From positions 1 to 61,875 of IMG/VR virus record IMGVR_UViG_3300005827_000088: 61,875 nucleotides of DNA, one strand, 5' to 3'. Below the pieces are notes generated by a model. That model searched no databases and was not told the DNA's origin. It saw only the letters and a list, made by a program, of their open reading frames with translations. This DNA comes from a virus. Made by a program: the position numbers and the translations under genes. Below are positions 41,400 to 50,431 of this stretch, one piece after another. Each line of letters opens with the position of its first letter. Position 1 is the first letter of the stretch.

Positions 41400-41418
41400 A
41401 TGGTTTCGGTGCCGCCTG

Positions 41419-41895
41419 CTAGGCCACGTAGTCGTGGACCGAGAGATCCACACAGAGCAGGGCCAGGGTGAACACGGCCACGCCGCTGTCGGCGGAGTTG
41501 AAGTAGATGTCCACGGTGTCGGCCGTGGTCACCAGCTTGCCCAGCATGAAGTTGACGCCGTACCCGAGGGTGTGGGCGGTGCTCACGCTGGTGCTGGTGC
41601 TGTTCAGGTTGAGGTCGTTCAGGAAACCATCGGCGTCGTCGCCGGTGATGCCCAGGTCGATGGTGCAGGCCGCACCCTCAGCGACGTGCACCTTGCCGTG
41701 CGCGGTCAGGACGAGGGTGTTGGCCGGGATGCTGAAGGCCTTCATGATGTCGCCGGCAGCGAAGTCGGTGCCGGAGTTCAGGCTGGCCTTCAGTTCGGCC
41801 AGGTCGAAGGTCTTGTACAGGCGGTACATGCCGGAGCCGAGGCTCTGGCTCAGGGCGCCGGTTCCACCAGTGGTGGCGTCAACGGTAACGGTCAT
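41419..41895 (-). CDS. Capsid decoration or minor capsid protein candidate
   Basis: 158 residues, acidic and beta-rich with no Arg/Lys clusters (DITVCL-like, KVHVAEGAACTIDLG). It directly follows the major capsid gene by 12 bases, where decoration proteins are often encoded. Fold is not proven. Confidence 0.55.
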   Translation of the reverse strand: MTVTVDATTGGTGALSQSLGSGMYRLYKTFDLAELKASLNSGTDFAAGDIMKAFSIPANTLVLTAHGKVHVAEGAACTIDLGITGDDADGFLNDLNLNSTSTSVSTAHTLGYGVNFMLGKLVTTADTVDIYFNSADSGVAVFTLALLCVDLSVHDYVA

Positions 41896-41907
41896 GGCGG
41901 TATCCTC

Positions 41908-42825
41908 CTAGCCCTTCTTGGCGTACAGGACGGCCAAGGCTTCGGGCTTGATGACTTCGAAGCCGTAGACCTGCAGGCCGCGCACGATGTCGCCGAAGTC
42001 GTTGGGGTTGCGCAGGGTCTCCATCTTCGTCATCTGGGTGGCGAAGGTGATCGCGGCCTTGTGGCCGGCCAGGATGTGGTAGCAAGCCACGGTGTCGAGC
42101 ACCGAGGTGTAGTTGTTGCTCACGTAGATCGTGAACTTGTCGATCATGCCCAAGCGCCCGTTGCGCAGGGTCGAGGTGCCGTCGCCGGTCAGGCTGGCGT
42201 CCTTGATGTCGGACTTCTTGAGCAGGTTGGCCGCCCAGGTCGGGAGCACGATCCAGCGACCCTCTTCCGGGACGTTCTGCTCGGAGAGCACGCTGCCCAG
42301 GTCGATGATCTTGTCCAGGATGGTGTCCTTGGTCAGGGCGATGGGGGTGTTCGTCACGCCCAGGTTGTACGAGGCGGACTCGGCGCCGGCGGTCGCGCCC
42401 TTGTTGGCCGCGGCAACGTCGGCATACACGGTGGACAGGACGGACTTGTCCACGGTGATCTTCAGCTGCTCGGAGGCGTCCTTGGACCAGGTGTCGATGA
42501 GCTTGATGTCGCTCTGGATCTTGTCGATGTCGTTGGCCGCGAAGGCAAAGTACTTGCCCTTGTCGATCAGGAGCTCGACGTTCGCGGACTCGGGCTGCTC
42601 GACCTGCAGATTCTGGCCCTTCACGTAGTCGCGAATGGTCAGGGTCGGCACGGTGCGGATGATGACCTTGTCGCCCATCTCCTTGATCTCACCTTCGTAG
42701 TCGGTGTTGGAGATGGCGCCGAAAACGGTCGAGGAGTAGAACTTGACCTGGAGCTTAGTGCTCCAAATCTCGGGGATGAAGGTCCCGGAGTAGCTCGGGG
42801 ACCCGGCGGCAACTGCAAAAGCCAT
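41908..42825 (-). CDS. Major capsid protein
   Basis: 305 residues. The pattern FIPEIWSTKLQVKFYSSTVF, then GDKVIIRTVPTLTIRDY, and late FEVIKPEALAVLYAKKG matches P22-like coat proteins of the HK97 fold. It lies between scaffold-like and decoration-like genes. It forms the icosahedral head shell. Confidence 0.88.
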   Translation of the reverse strand: MAFAVAAGSPSYSGTFIPEIWSTKLQVKFYSSTVFGAISNTDYEGEIKEMGDKVIIRTVPTLTIRDYVKGQNLQVEQPESANVELLIDKGKYFAFAANDIDKIQSDIKLIDTWSKDASEQLKITVDKSVLSTVYADVAAANKGATAGAESASYNLGVTNTPIALTKDTILDKIIDLGSVLSEQNVPEEGRWIVLPTWAANLLKKSDIKDASLTGDGTSTLRNGRLGMIDKFTIYVSNNYTSVLDTVACYHILAGHKAAITFATQMTKMETLRNPNDFGDIVRGLQVYGFEVIKPEALAVLYAKKG

Positions 42826-42847
42826 AGTTCCTCCGGCTCACGCGTCC

Positions 42848-43843
42848 CTATTTCTTGGGGAACAGCGCGGCGTGTATGGCAGCCTCTTTCGCCCTGTACT
42901 CCTCCGGCCTGTCATTCCAATCTCCGCGCGCGGCTTCGTTCTGCAGCTTCACCCAGTCTTTCAGGGTGTACTGCGGAGGAGCCGCAAGCGGAGCCGCACC
43001 GCCGCGCGAAGCGGGGGCCGGCGTGGGAGCGCGGCGACCGGAGGCCGGGGCCTGGCCGGGCGCCTGATGACTGGACGGATTCAACAGGAAAAGATGCTTC
43101 CGATATTCCTTGAAGATCGCGGCCACACGGGCTGCGTCTCGGGCCTGATACGCTTCGGTGAGGGAAGTCTGCCACGGCAGGCCAGTGCCGGGAGAGAGCG
43201 AGGTGAGCCACTGGATGAACCCAGGGTCAGCATCCTGGGCGCGCCAGTTGGGCACGTCCTGGTCCATGAACCTGAAGAACTCCGACTCGGCGTTCTTGCG
43301 AACATCCTGCTCCATCTGGGCGATCTTGGGGAGGTGCGAACTGAGTTCCTGCAGTTTGTTCTGCAGCACCAGGTTCGACTTCGCCAAATCCATGATCTCC
43401 GGACCGAACTCGGCATACTTTTCAAGGCTTCCCTCGTCGAGCACCACGGGGTCTGGAGCGTCCGGCCGCTTCTGCTGCAAAGCGTCGACGCGCTCGCGCA
43501 GCTGGACAATGGACGCGGTGGCCTCCGTCAGGCTGGCCGTCAGGCGCCGGTTCTCTTCCCGGACCTCGGTCACATCCTTCCGGTACATGCCCTGCAGAAC
43601 GCGGTACTTGTGCTCGAAGTCCTCCGCCCCGGTGACCTCCTGGGCCTGGTCCTGCGACTGGTCCTGGACGGCATAGGGGTCGTGGTCTTCAGGAGCGGAA
43701 ATCTCTACGGCGTCGGCAACTTCAGGCTCGACGACGTCTTGCGGGTCGGCATCAGCAACGACATCTTCTCCCTGCTGCTCACCACTGAGCGCAAGGATCT
43801 TGGCGTTGATCGCTTCTTCCGCTGCTTGCAACTGGTCGTTCAT
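42848..43843 (-). CDS. Scaffold-like protein
   Basis: 331 residues, mostly helical and acidic at the start, with coiled coil (EENRRLTASLTEATASIVQLR), a Pro/Gln-rich tail (PSSHQAPGQAPASGRRAPTP) and a basic end. Directly upstream of the coat gene, as scaffolds are. It probably guides capsid assembly. Confidence 0.75.
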   Translation of the reverse strand: MNDQLQAAEEAINAKILALSGEQQGEDVVADADPQDVVEPEVADAVEISAPEDHDPYAVQDQSQDQAQEVTGAEDFEHKYRVLQGMYRKDVTEVREENRRLTASLTEATASIVQLRERVDALQQKRPDAPDPVVLDEGSLEKYAEFGPEIMDLAKSNLVLQNKLQELSSHLPKIAQMEQDVRKNAESEFFRFMDQDVPNWRAQDADPGFIQWLTSLSPGTGLPWQTSLTEAYQARDAARVAAIFKEYRKHLFLLNPSSHQAPGQAPASGRRAPTPAPASRGGAAPLAAPPQYTLKDWVKLQNEAARGDWNDRPEEYRAKEAAIHAALFPKK

Positions 43844-43885
43844 CGTAAGGCTCCTTTGTCCGCCGGTCAGGGCTGGACCAAAAAG

Positions 43886-44086
43886 TTAGGTCGCGGTGAT
43901 GCTGGTCCCCGAAATGGCGACCTGCTTCCAGTTGGTGCCGTCGCTCACGGCCAGGCAAGGGCTGCCGGAAGCGCCGTTGCTCACATAGATCAGCGCGTTC
44001 TTGTTGTCCGCAGCCGGGGGCACGTTTGCCACCGTCATCTGCGAATCAAGCTGCACGACGCCGATACTCAGCTTCTCGTGTCTCAT
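43886..44086 (-). CDS. Small virion protein of beta type
   Basis: 66 residues from ATG 44086. ALIYVSNGASGSPCLAVSDG and a final WKQVAISGTSI look like a single beta-rich fibre or head-cap module often seen in phage heads. It directly follows the Rossmann-like gene. Confidence 0.55.
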   Translation of the reverse strand: MRHEKLSIGVVQLDSQMTVANVPPAADNKNALIYVSNGASGSPCLAVSDGTNWKQVAISGTSITAT

Positions 44087-44087
44087 T

Positions 44088-44648
44088 TCAACATTCCTCC
44101 CCGAGCCAGGCCTTGTCGGGCCCGCCCAAGATGCGCTCAGTCTCACCGCCCATCGAGCGGACGACGTGGCGAAGTTGTGGTGCCCACTGCTCCCAGAACG
44201 GAATCACCTCGTCCGACATTCCGAACTTCTCCCAGGGTGCGCTGTAGAAGTACGAGGACTTGTCGTCCAACGGAATCCCCGCCAGGAGAATCCTCTTGAA
44301 ACCAAGAGACGAGAGCACACGCACGGCGAACATCGCTATGGTCCCCTTCGTCTCGATCGGCCAGAACTGCTGCCTCGCGACCATCGCGGGGATGAAACTA
44401 TGCCCGGGCGTGTGGATGGCCTCATACCCGGATCCGAGCAGTTCCATCGAAACCTCGCGCATGCCCGTGAAGGCTATGCCCTTCGAAATGTCAGTGATGA
44501 ACCAGTGGGCCAGGTCAGGCATGAAAATTCCAGCGACGTTCACCGCGCACAGACTCGCGTCGCGACCGCGCAGAAGCTCCCTGGCCGCGACCAGTTCGCT
44601 CCACATGCGCTCTCCGCCTCCGCATAGTATGGCGTACCTGTGCATCAC
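44088..44648 (-). CDS. Rossmann-like phage protein
   Basis: 186 residues. It opens with YAILCGGGERMWSELVAARE and later has FKRILLAGIPLDDKSSYF. I recognise a common phage family with this layout, distantly like DUF115/MptE glycosyltransferase-like proteins. Function unknown; it sits between portal-associated and capsid genes. Confidence 0.6.
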   Translation of the reverse strand: MMHRYAILCGGGERMWSELVAARELLRGRDASLCAVNVAGIFMPDLAHWFITDISKGIAFTGMREVSMELLGSGYEAIHTPGHSFIPAMVARQQFWPIETKGTIAMFAVRVLSSLGFKRILLAGIPLDDKSSYFYSAPWEKFGMSDEVIPFWEQWAPQLRHVVRSMGGETERILGGPDKAWLGEEC

Positions 44649-44899
44649 CGCCTGCCACCCTGCTCCATCTTGTCGACTGTCTTGCGCGCTTCGTTCAGCT
44701 TCACGATGAGTTCGTCGGCGAACTCCACCGCCCCCTGGATCCTCACGATATCCTCGCCGCGCGCGGCCAAGAGCGACTTAACGGCCTGCTCCCTGGCCCG
44801 GGCCAGGTAGCCCATCAGCGCGTCACCGTGCAGATTCACAGCCACACTGATCTTCTGCGCCTCTTTCACGTCGACGAACTTTGGCATCATGACGGACAT
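44645..44899 (-). CDS. Small helical protein
   Basis: 84 residues, helical and charged (YLARAREQAVKSLLAARGED, LNEARKTVDKMEQGG). It overlaps both neighbours by 1-4 bases. It may join head assembly. No family is recognised. Confidence 0.6.
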   Translation of the reverse strand: MSVMMPKFVDVKEAQKISVAVNLHGDALMGYLARAREQAVKSLLAARGEDIVRIQGAVEFADELIVKLNEARKTVDKMEQGGRR

Positions 44900-47223
44900 C
44901 AGCGCACCATCCCGCGCATACCGCCCTGGTCAGCGCCGCCACTCGGAGCGGTGCCGCTCGGATCCGGGACGCGCATCCGCGGCAGAGGAGCTCCTGGCGT
45001 GCTCTCTCCCTGCGGCGTCGGCACCGGGCCGTTCGACTTCATGCCCAGGCCCGGGGCAGCCCCGCCGGCAGTCTGGTCCGGACCGGGCTGTGGTGCACCA
45101 GGGGGCAGGGCCGGGCCACCGGCCGCCTGCTGGATGATCTGGTTGAACATCTCGCGCTTGCGGTCGGCCTCGTTCGGCATGTACTGTTCGGCTCCGATGT
45201 CCAGGCCCTTGAGTACCGCGCTCAAAGACTCGGCCACCCCTTCCATGCCCAGCAGGTTCATCGCCACCGGGCTGGACAGGACCAGACGCAGGGCCTCGGT
45301 ACGGCGCATCTGCTGCGTCTCGCGCTGCAGCATCGCCGTGGAGCCGCGCGCCTGGATGCGGATGTCACCCTTGAAGATGTTGTTCGGGACGTAGAGCAGT
45401 TCCCATTCGATCTGGCGCTGCACGCTCGGCTCGATGACGTCGTAGTCGATGTTCTTCACCACGCGCTTGATGCCGCGGGCGGAGTTCCCCATCATCATCG
45501 ACAGCCCGCTGGCGGTGTTCAGGGCCCCGCCGCCCTGCTCGGCGCCCGTGGCGTAGCGCGGGATTCCGCTCTTGTTGTCGGCCTCGGTCGAGAAGTGCTC
45601 GTAGATCTTGAGCAGTTCCTGCGTGGTGCTGTTCGGCTGGAAGAACCACATCGGCGGCCTGGTGCCGCCCTCGTTGCCCATGTCGAACTGCCAGATCTTC
45701 CACGGGAAGAGTTCTGTCACGTTCTCGCCGTCGGGCATTTTGCCCACGTCCACCCCGACCTGTGGGCCAGAGCTCAGGGCCATGTTGTTCACGATGTTGC
45801 GCGCCGCGCTGTTGCACACGTCCTGGATGTCCTGCAGGACCTCGCACAGGCCCATGCCCCAGAACGACCCGGGGATCTTCCGGAAGCTCGTCATGTAGTA
45901 CGGCTTGCGGCCCAGCGGATCGGCATTCAGTTCGGCCCGGATGATGCTGTTCCCGATCTGCCACACCTCGGCCCCATACTCGCGCGCCGGGTCAGGGATC
46001 AGGTTCCTGTCCAGGCCCCAGTCGATCAGCTGCTGGCCCTGGACGTACCCCCAGAACTGCAACGCGTCGATGCGACCCTCTGGGTCCATCATCTCGAAGC
46101 TGCGGCCCTCAGCAATGGCCCGGTCGGTGTCCATGCCCTCGAACAACCAGTTGCTCAGGCCGTTCGTGCTGCTCCTCAGAAGCACCTCGTCGATGGCCGC
46201 ATCATCATACCCTTCGACACCCTTCAGGTCGCTCAGGTCGACCCTGGTCAGCCGATGGCGCTCGATCATGTAGCCGTCGTCCACACCCTTGCTCATCGGA
46301 GCCGGGTAGATGTCGAGCGGGCTGACGGCCTCGTACTCAGGCTCGACGCTCTCGCTCACCTCCGGGGTGAAACCGTCCGCTCCCTGGACCCAGTTCATGC
46401 GCTTGCGCATGCGCGGAATCGGACCCTTCAGGAACGCGCTCGGGAAAGTCGTCATGTGAGAGATGAAGTCCTTCAGCGCGCCGCGCCACCCGCTCTCAAA
46501 CAGGCTGTCCTCAACCCTCTTCTCGAGCTCCACGTCCATCAGACGTGCGAACCTGTTCAGGTGCTCGGACAACTCCGCTGGAACAAGCGCCAAACGCCGT
46601 GCGGCGTCCTCTTCCGACAGCATCGTGCCGGTCATGGCCGCCGCCCTGGCCATCGCCTGGATGTCCTGGAGCGCGCGGTTACGGACCGCTCCCTCTATGA
46701 TCTGCTTGACGTCCGGCGCCAGATCCGGAACCGGGGTGGGCTTCATGCCCCAGGGCTTGTCGTCGGCCGGCAGGAGCAACTCCTCCAGCCAGGCCTCGGC
46801 TCCGACGCACTTCTCGTCGGTCAGCATCATGAAAATCTGTGTGCCGCCCTGCTCGGATATGCGCGCCTTGACGTCGTCCTCGTAGATGCCCCGGCGCTGG
46901 TTCAGCGCCATGATCATCTTCCGCTGCGTCTCCTGCTTCGCCGTCACGGCCGCGTCCCAGCACTTGCGCACGTGGGCCGCCAACCCGCTGATCACCGGCG
47001 CCGCCTGCCTGGCATCAGCTTCCCGGCGCGCGCGCTCGTCCAGGTCATCGTTGGACAAAACCTCCACCAGGCCTACGTTCTGCCCGACGGAGGTGTCCAC
47101 ACCCATCCCCGGCTCTCCTGGCGTGCTGGCCGCCGACTCGGGCGGCCCGTCCAGTGCGCTGTATGTGCCCAGCACGCTGGAGCGCCCCATGGATCTCTCT
47201 GGGATGACGAGCGGCCCGGCCAT
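44899..47223 (-). CDS. Portal protein
   Basis: 774 residues. Long helical body with motifs such as LKRIMNW-like PRMRKRMNWVQGADGF, and a Gln/Pro/Gly-rich C-terminus (GPALPPGAPQPGPDQTAGG). Size, order after terminase and content fit the P22-like large portal ring through which DNA enters and leaves. The C-terminal extension probably faces the capsid interior. Confidence 0.85.
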   Translation of the reverse strand: MAGPLVIPERSMGRSSVLGTYSALDGPPESAASTPGEPGMGVDTSVGQNVGLVEVLSNDDLDERARREADARQAAPVISGLAAHVRKCWDAAVTAKQETQRKMIMALNQRRGIYEDDVKARISEQGGTQIFMMLTDEKCVGAEAWLEELLLPADDKPWGMKPTPVPDLAPDVKQIIEGAVRNRALQDIQAMARAAAMTGTMLSEEDAARRLALVPAELSEHLNRFARLMDVELEKRVEDSLFESGWRGALKDFISHMTTFPSAFLKGPIPRMRKRMNWVQGADGFTPEVSESVEPEYEAVSPLDIYPAPMSKGVDDGYMIERHRLTRVDLSDLKGVEGYDDAAIDEVLLRSSTNGLSNWLFEGMDTDRAIAEGRSFEMMDPEGRIDALQFWGYVQGQQLIDWGLDRNLIPDPAREYGAEVWQIGNSIIRAELNADPLGRKPYYMTSFRKIPGSFWGMGLCEVLQDIQDVCNSAARNIVNNMALSSGPQVGVDVGKMPDGENVTELFPWKIWQFDMGNEGGTRPPMWFFQPNSTTQELLKIYEHFSTEADNKSGIPRYATGAEQGGGALNTASGLSMMMGNSARGIKRVVKNIDYDVIEPSVQRQIEWELLYVPNNIFKGDIRIQARGSTAMLQRETQQMRRTEALRLVLSSPVAMNLLGMEGVAESLSAVLKGLDIGAEQYMPNEADRKREMFNQIIQQAAGGPALPPGAPQPGPDQTAGGAAPGLGMKSNGPVPTPQGESTPGAPLPRMRVPDPSGTAPSGGADQGGMRGMVR

Positions 47224-47224
47224 G

Positions 47225-47506
47225 CTAGGTCCTGTGCGACGTGACGATCAACGCGCCGGCGCTCGACGCCGCCCGGGCGTAGAACAGCACAGGCGCTCCG
47301 TCTCCGCTGGCCTTCCAGTCGGCCTCGATCCCGGCGGCCGCGACCGGCCGGAACACCGCGCCGTCCTCGGTCCCGCTGATCTGGAACGGAGAGGCGTTGC
47401 TCATCACCGCGTCGAAGTGCCCGTTGTGGGCCCCGTCCGGGTGCGCCACGGCGACGAAGGTCTCCGTGTTCAACTCCGTCAGGCCAAAAACGAATGACGT
47501 GCTCAT
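47225..47506 (-). CDS. Small virion protein
   Basis: 93 residues, beta-rich with GHFDAVMSNASPFQISGTED. It sits between portal and a Lys-rich protein. Possibly a head completion or decoration protein. Confidence 0.5.
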   Translation of the reverse strand: MSTSFVFGLTELNTETFVAVAHPDGAHNGHFDAVMSNASPFQISGTEDGAVFRPVAAAGIEADWKASGDGAPVLFYARAASSAGALIVTSHRT

Positions 47507-47525
47507 CGGCTACTCCCGGGGTGCC

Positions 47526-47672
47526 CTAGCAGCCCTTCTTGCCCTTTCCCGGCATCGCGCCGCCCTTCTTCATGGGCATCTTGCCCTTGTGCTCGGCCTT
47601 CTCCTGGGCAGGGGTCTCGTAGCCCTTCTTACCGCCGCCCTTCTTCATCGGAACAGGCATCTTCCCTTTCAT
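47526..47672 (-). CDS. Lys/Gly-rich small protein
   Basis: 48 residues from ATG 47672 after GGAGGAGCACACG. Two KGKMP-MKKGG units make it strongly basic. Small MKKGG proteins next to the portal occur in related phages; function unknown, DNA or scaffold binding is possible. Confidence 0.65.
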   Translation of the reverse strand: MKGKMPVPMKKGGGKKGYETPAQEKAEHKGKMPMKKGGAMPGKGKKGC

Positions 47673-47716
47673 CGTGTGCTCCTCCGAATACGCAACTGCA
47701 TGATCGTGCCCAGGTG

Positions 47717-47756
47717 GTGCCACGAAAATCTGATCCTCGTATGGAGTCCGTGGCAC
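47717..47756. repeat. Eight-base inverted repeat after the terminase gene
   Basis: GTGCCACG (47717-47724) and CGTGGCAC (47749-47756) are perfect inverted copies 24 bases apart, in the gap just past the end of the large terminase gene. The loop holds a weaker TCC/GGA pairing. No T-run follows; it could be an RNA-processing or stability hairpin. Confidence 0.45.
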
Positions 47757-47781
47757 TTTCTGCAAACTTTGTCAACAGTCC

Positions 47782-49284
47782 TCACCACACGCGCTTGACT
47801 TTCTGGATCTCCTTGCGCTTGGCCTTACCCTGCCTGCCCTTCACTACACTCACGCCGTCCGCCTCGCACATCATCGCAGCATCAGCCATGTTCGGGCTCT
47901 CAGCACCCTTCCCCAGCCGCTGCTTCATCTCCTTCTTCCCCTCCACCTTGATCTTCCCGTTCACGATGTCGTACTCGAGCACCGTCAACTCTCCCAAAAA
48001 CTCCTCCAGGGTCTTCGCGTCACACGCCGTCCGGCTGATAGCCACCACACCATCGTGGCACTTGTCCCGCAGGCTCCACCACAACTCGTCACGCATCCTC
48101 ATGCCAGGCTGCGTCCCGATCTGCCGGCTCGCCGTCTCAGCCACGTTCACGTCGTAAACCGTCACCCCCATCTGCCGCAGACGGTCCGCGACCGGACCAC
48201 CCACGCCAATCGAGTCCACGAACAGCCGCTCAAACAACCCCGCCTGCCAATGCTTGAATACCTCGCCCACCAACGTCATCGTGTCCGACTCATACCACCT
48301 CTGCACATGCGTGTAGACCTTGCCGTGCCTCGCTACCAAAGCACTCGGGTCACCACCTCGACCGACGTCCAATGCCGCCACACGGTCTCCCACTGGCTCA
48401 ATGTCCCGGTCCACTGCCGCCTGCACCCACTCATAGGCGATCAGGCCCTTCTCGTTCTGCAAAGGATGCTCGCCCAACACACGAACCCGATACACCGGGC
48501 TGCGCTCTCCATACCGCGCCAGCATGTTCTCGCAATACTCCCGGCTGACCAGCGGGCTGTCCAAGCAGCTGAAATGCAACTGCTTCCAGCCCACAGCCCC
48601 AGGCTGCTGCGTCTTGAACGCATACCCGTTCGTCTTCGTCGGGTTGCCAGTCATCACAACCTTCGCACCAGGCGTCGACAACGCGCCCTCAGCTACCTCG
48701 AAAATCTCGTCCGGGATCCCGTAAAACTCATCCAAAATGAACAACAGGTTCGTCGCGTGGAACCCCTGCAGAGCATCAGGATTCTCCTTCCTGCTCGTCC
48801 GAGCCTGCGCCACACGCATCTCCGGCTTGCCCATCACCTCGCGGCCAGTCAAAAACCGGATCTCAGGACCAACCATCCGGAACGGCGCAGCAAACGCCGG
48901 CGGCAACTTGCCCACCCACTTCTGAACCTCCGGCCACAGCAAATCATTCAACTGGTGCGCCGTCGGGGCCGTACAGGCGATCTTGGTATCTCCCTCCAAA
49001 CACAACGGGTCATGGGCCACGTTCATGAACGTCAGGAAATGCTCGATCATCCACGCCAGACAACCCGTCTTCCCCGTTCCATGACCAGACCGACACGACA
49101 CATGCGCCCCATACTCCGCATACGCGCTGAGAAGATCACCCTGCTGGAGCGTGGGACTGATGCCGTGCGTCGCCTCAACCCACTTCACCGGATCGCGCGC
49201 CCACAACAGGGCCGTCTCCATGTCTTCCAACTCCCGAGGAGTCGGCGGACGCTGGGCGGGGCTTAACTGGTCGAAGATGCCCAA
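47782..49284 (-). CDS. terL: Large terminase subunit
   Basis: About 500 residues. N-terminal ATPase: Walker A SGHGTGKT, Walker B LLFILDEF, and QARTSRKENPDALQGFH. C-terminal RNase-H-like nuclease: ALDVGRGGDPS, FVDSIGVGG and a late SPNMADAAMM carry the catalytic acids. It packages DNA into the head. I prefer TTG 49284, which has GGGGGG seven bases upstream; the open frame runs to GTG 49350 but that has no ribosome site. Confidence 0.93.
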   Translation of the reverse strand: MGIFDQLSPAQRPPTPRELEDMETALLWARDPVKWVEATHGISPTLQQGDLLSAYAEYGAHVSCRSGHGTGKTGCLAWMIEHFLTFMNVAHDPLCLEGDTKIACTAPTAHQLNDLLWPEVQKWVGKLPPAFAAPFRMVGPEIRFLTGREVMGKPEMRVAQARTSRKENPDALQGFHATNLLFILDEFYGIPDEIFEVAEGALSTPGAKVVMTGNPTKTNGYAFKTQQPGAVGWKQLHFSCLDSPLVSREYCENMLARYGERSPVYRVRVLGEHPLQNEKGLIAYEWVQAAVDRDIEPVGDRVAALDVGRGGDPSALVARHGKVYTHVQRWYESDTMTLVGEVFKHWQAGLFERLFVDSIGVGGPVADRLRQMGVTVYDVNVAETASRQIGTQPGMRMRDELWWSLRDKCHDGVVAISRTACDAKTLEEFLGELTVLEYDIVNGKIKVEGKKEMKQRLGKGAESPNMADAAMMCEADGVSVVKGRQGKAKRKEIQKVKRVW

Positions 49285-49536
49285 GGTGGGTCCCCCCTGA
49301 AAAACGCGCCGCAAAATTTTTCGAGGTGGCACGTCAAATATCTGACGCACTTTTCAAAATACGACGCGCGTTTTGTGAACCGGATGAGGTCGCTAGGCCT
49401 GGCTGGGCCGCCTTTGGGTGGTGGGGATGGTTGGCCGGGGGTGACCAGCTGCGGGCGGCTCGATATGGGGCGGAAGGGGGCAAAGTTTACATAATAGCCA
49501 CTATGGGACAAGTGCGCGAGGCATATCCGGCGGATA
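49285..49536. other. Noncoding gap between terminase genes, possible packaging site
   Basis: No gene is supported here. AAAACGCGC (49301-49309) and GCGCGTTTT (49366-49374) are perfect inverted copies, and GACGCACTTTT (49344) with GACGCGCGTTTT (49363) form a near direct repeat. AT-rich patches alternate with GC. Terminase-binding (pac or cos) sites often lie at such positions, but nothing here proves it. Confidence 0.4.
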
Positions 49537-50139
49537 TTATTGAGCATCTGCGTTTTGCCCGACATTATCAGGGGCGGGGAGTGCCGTTTGTGCGCCGCCA
49601 GTAACACGACCTGGCTGATTCGTATGCAGCTGCGCCGCCTTGGCTGCGAGGTCGGCCAGACTGCCAGCGGCCAGGATGAGACCGCCGGATACCCCTACCT
49701 GCGTCTTGTTCCCGAACTTCTCCGGGTTCAAGGCTGCCGCGGTGCGAAATGCGACATCCACAAGTAGCCGGTCTGATTGAACAGTGGCGGAACGGGAGTT
49801 TTCTGCGACCCCGAGCGCAATTTCTACAAGGGAATCAGCACGTTCTGAATGCCTATTTTCAAACATTTGTTTAAAACAAGCGTCTGTGCCGAGTTTCTTC
49901 CGAAAGTCGGCATAGGTCGGCCACCCTTTCCCCTGGCCCGTAATGCGGGCGACGCTGTAGCCCTTCGAGACCAGGAGGAGGAATGCCTCCTCTGCCTGGG
50001 GTGTCCACTCGAAGGGTTCCCCGCATTCGGCCTCGTGGACGTCTTCCAGGCTTGACCAGGGCAAAGGCTTGACGTGCGCCTCGACTGGACGCAACCGCCC
50101 GCCCTCGTTCTTGAGCTCTGCCGCTTCGCTTTTGTCCAT
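49537..50139 (-). CDS. terS: Small terminase subunit candidate
   Basis: 200 residues. A helix-turn-helix-like N-terminal half (AEEAFLLLVSKGYSVARITG, TYADFRKKLG) and a helical C-terminal tail. First gene of the structural operon, before the large terminase. Recognises the packaging site, if correctly assigned. Assignment rests on position and pattern. Confidence 0.7.
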   Translation of the reverse strand: MDKSEAAELKNEGGRLRPVEAHVKPLPWSSLEDVHEAECGEPFEWTPQAEEAFLLLVSKGYSVARITGQGKGWPTYADFRKKLGTDACFKQMFENRHSERADSLVEIALGVAENSRSATVQSDRLLVDVAFRTAAALNPEKFGNKTQVGVSGGLILAAGSLADLAAKAAQLHTNQPGRVTGGAQTALPAPDNVGQNADAQ

Positions 50140-50147
50140 GTGACGGC

Positions 50148-50176
50148 AGATACAGCCAAAGGTGCGCGGGTGTCAA
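50148..50176 (-). promoter_or_regulatory. Second candidate leftward promoter
   Basis: Minus-strand TTGACA (TGTCAA at 50171-50176) with an 18-base spacer and TATCTG near 50147-50152. The -10 match is weak. It would give a very short leader to the small terminase gene. Confidence 0.35.
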
Positions 50177-50231
50177 TGTCCATATGAGGGGAAGGAAACA
50201 CAAGAAATATTGCAACCGACTGATATCGCTA

Positions 50232-50260
50232 GATATAAAAGTTAAAAAAATGCTTGCCAA
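50232..50260 (-). promoter_or_regulatory. Leftward promoter for the structural operon
   Basis: Minus-strand TTGGCA (50255-50260) with a 17-base spacer and TATATC (50232-50237). Five of six and four of six consensus bases. AT-rich surroundings. Confidence 0.55.
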
Positions 50261-50265
50261 ACATC

Positions 50266-50295
50266 TTGCCCCCATGTAGAAGGGACTTACATTAT
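50266..50295 (+). promoter_or_regulatory. Rightward promoter for the small-gene cluster
   Basis: TTGCCC (50266-50271), an 18-base spacer and CATTAT (50290-50295), just upstream of the first small gene (ATG 50321). It lies back-to-back with the leftward promoter. Confidence 0.45.
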
Positions 50296-50320
50296 TAGTG
50301 GACACAATCAAGGGGGATCA

Positions 50321-50428
50321 ATGGAAGCCGCAACATGTCAAGAGTTGGCCTACACCTTGGGGTGGATAATTTTGGCCGCCGTCCTTTGGGCTGCCGGAAC
50401 CTATCACGCACCGAACCGGAGGAAGTAG
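50321..50428 (+). CDS. Very short membrane protein
   Basis: 35 residues from ATG 50321 after AAGGGGGATCA. One membrane span (LGWIILAAVLWAAGTY) and a basic tail. First gene of the rightward small-gene cluster. Confidence 0.55.
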   Translation: MEAATCQELAYTLGWIILAAVLWAAGTYHAPNRRK

Positions 50429-50431
50429 AAT

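Noticed and set aside
45365-45964. A 199-codon alternate frame inside the portal gene
   Set aside because: Arg/His/Gly/Pro-rich composition typical of a shadow; unlike the nested frames in the giant ORF and primase it lacks a coding-like third-position pattern.
49326-49604. A 92-codon plus-strand frame between the terminase genes
   Set aside because: It starts at GTG without a good ribosome site, overlaps the end of the small terminase gene on the other strand and shows weak codon bias.
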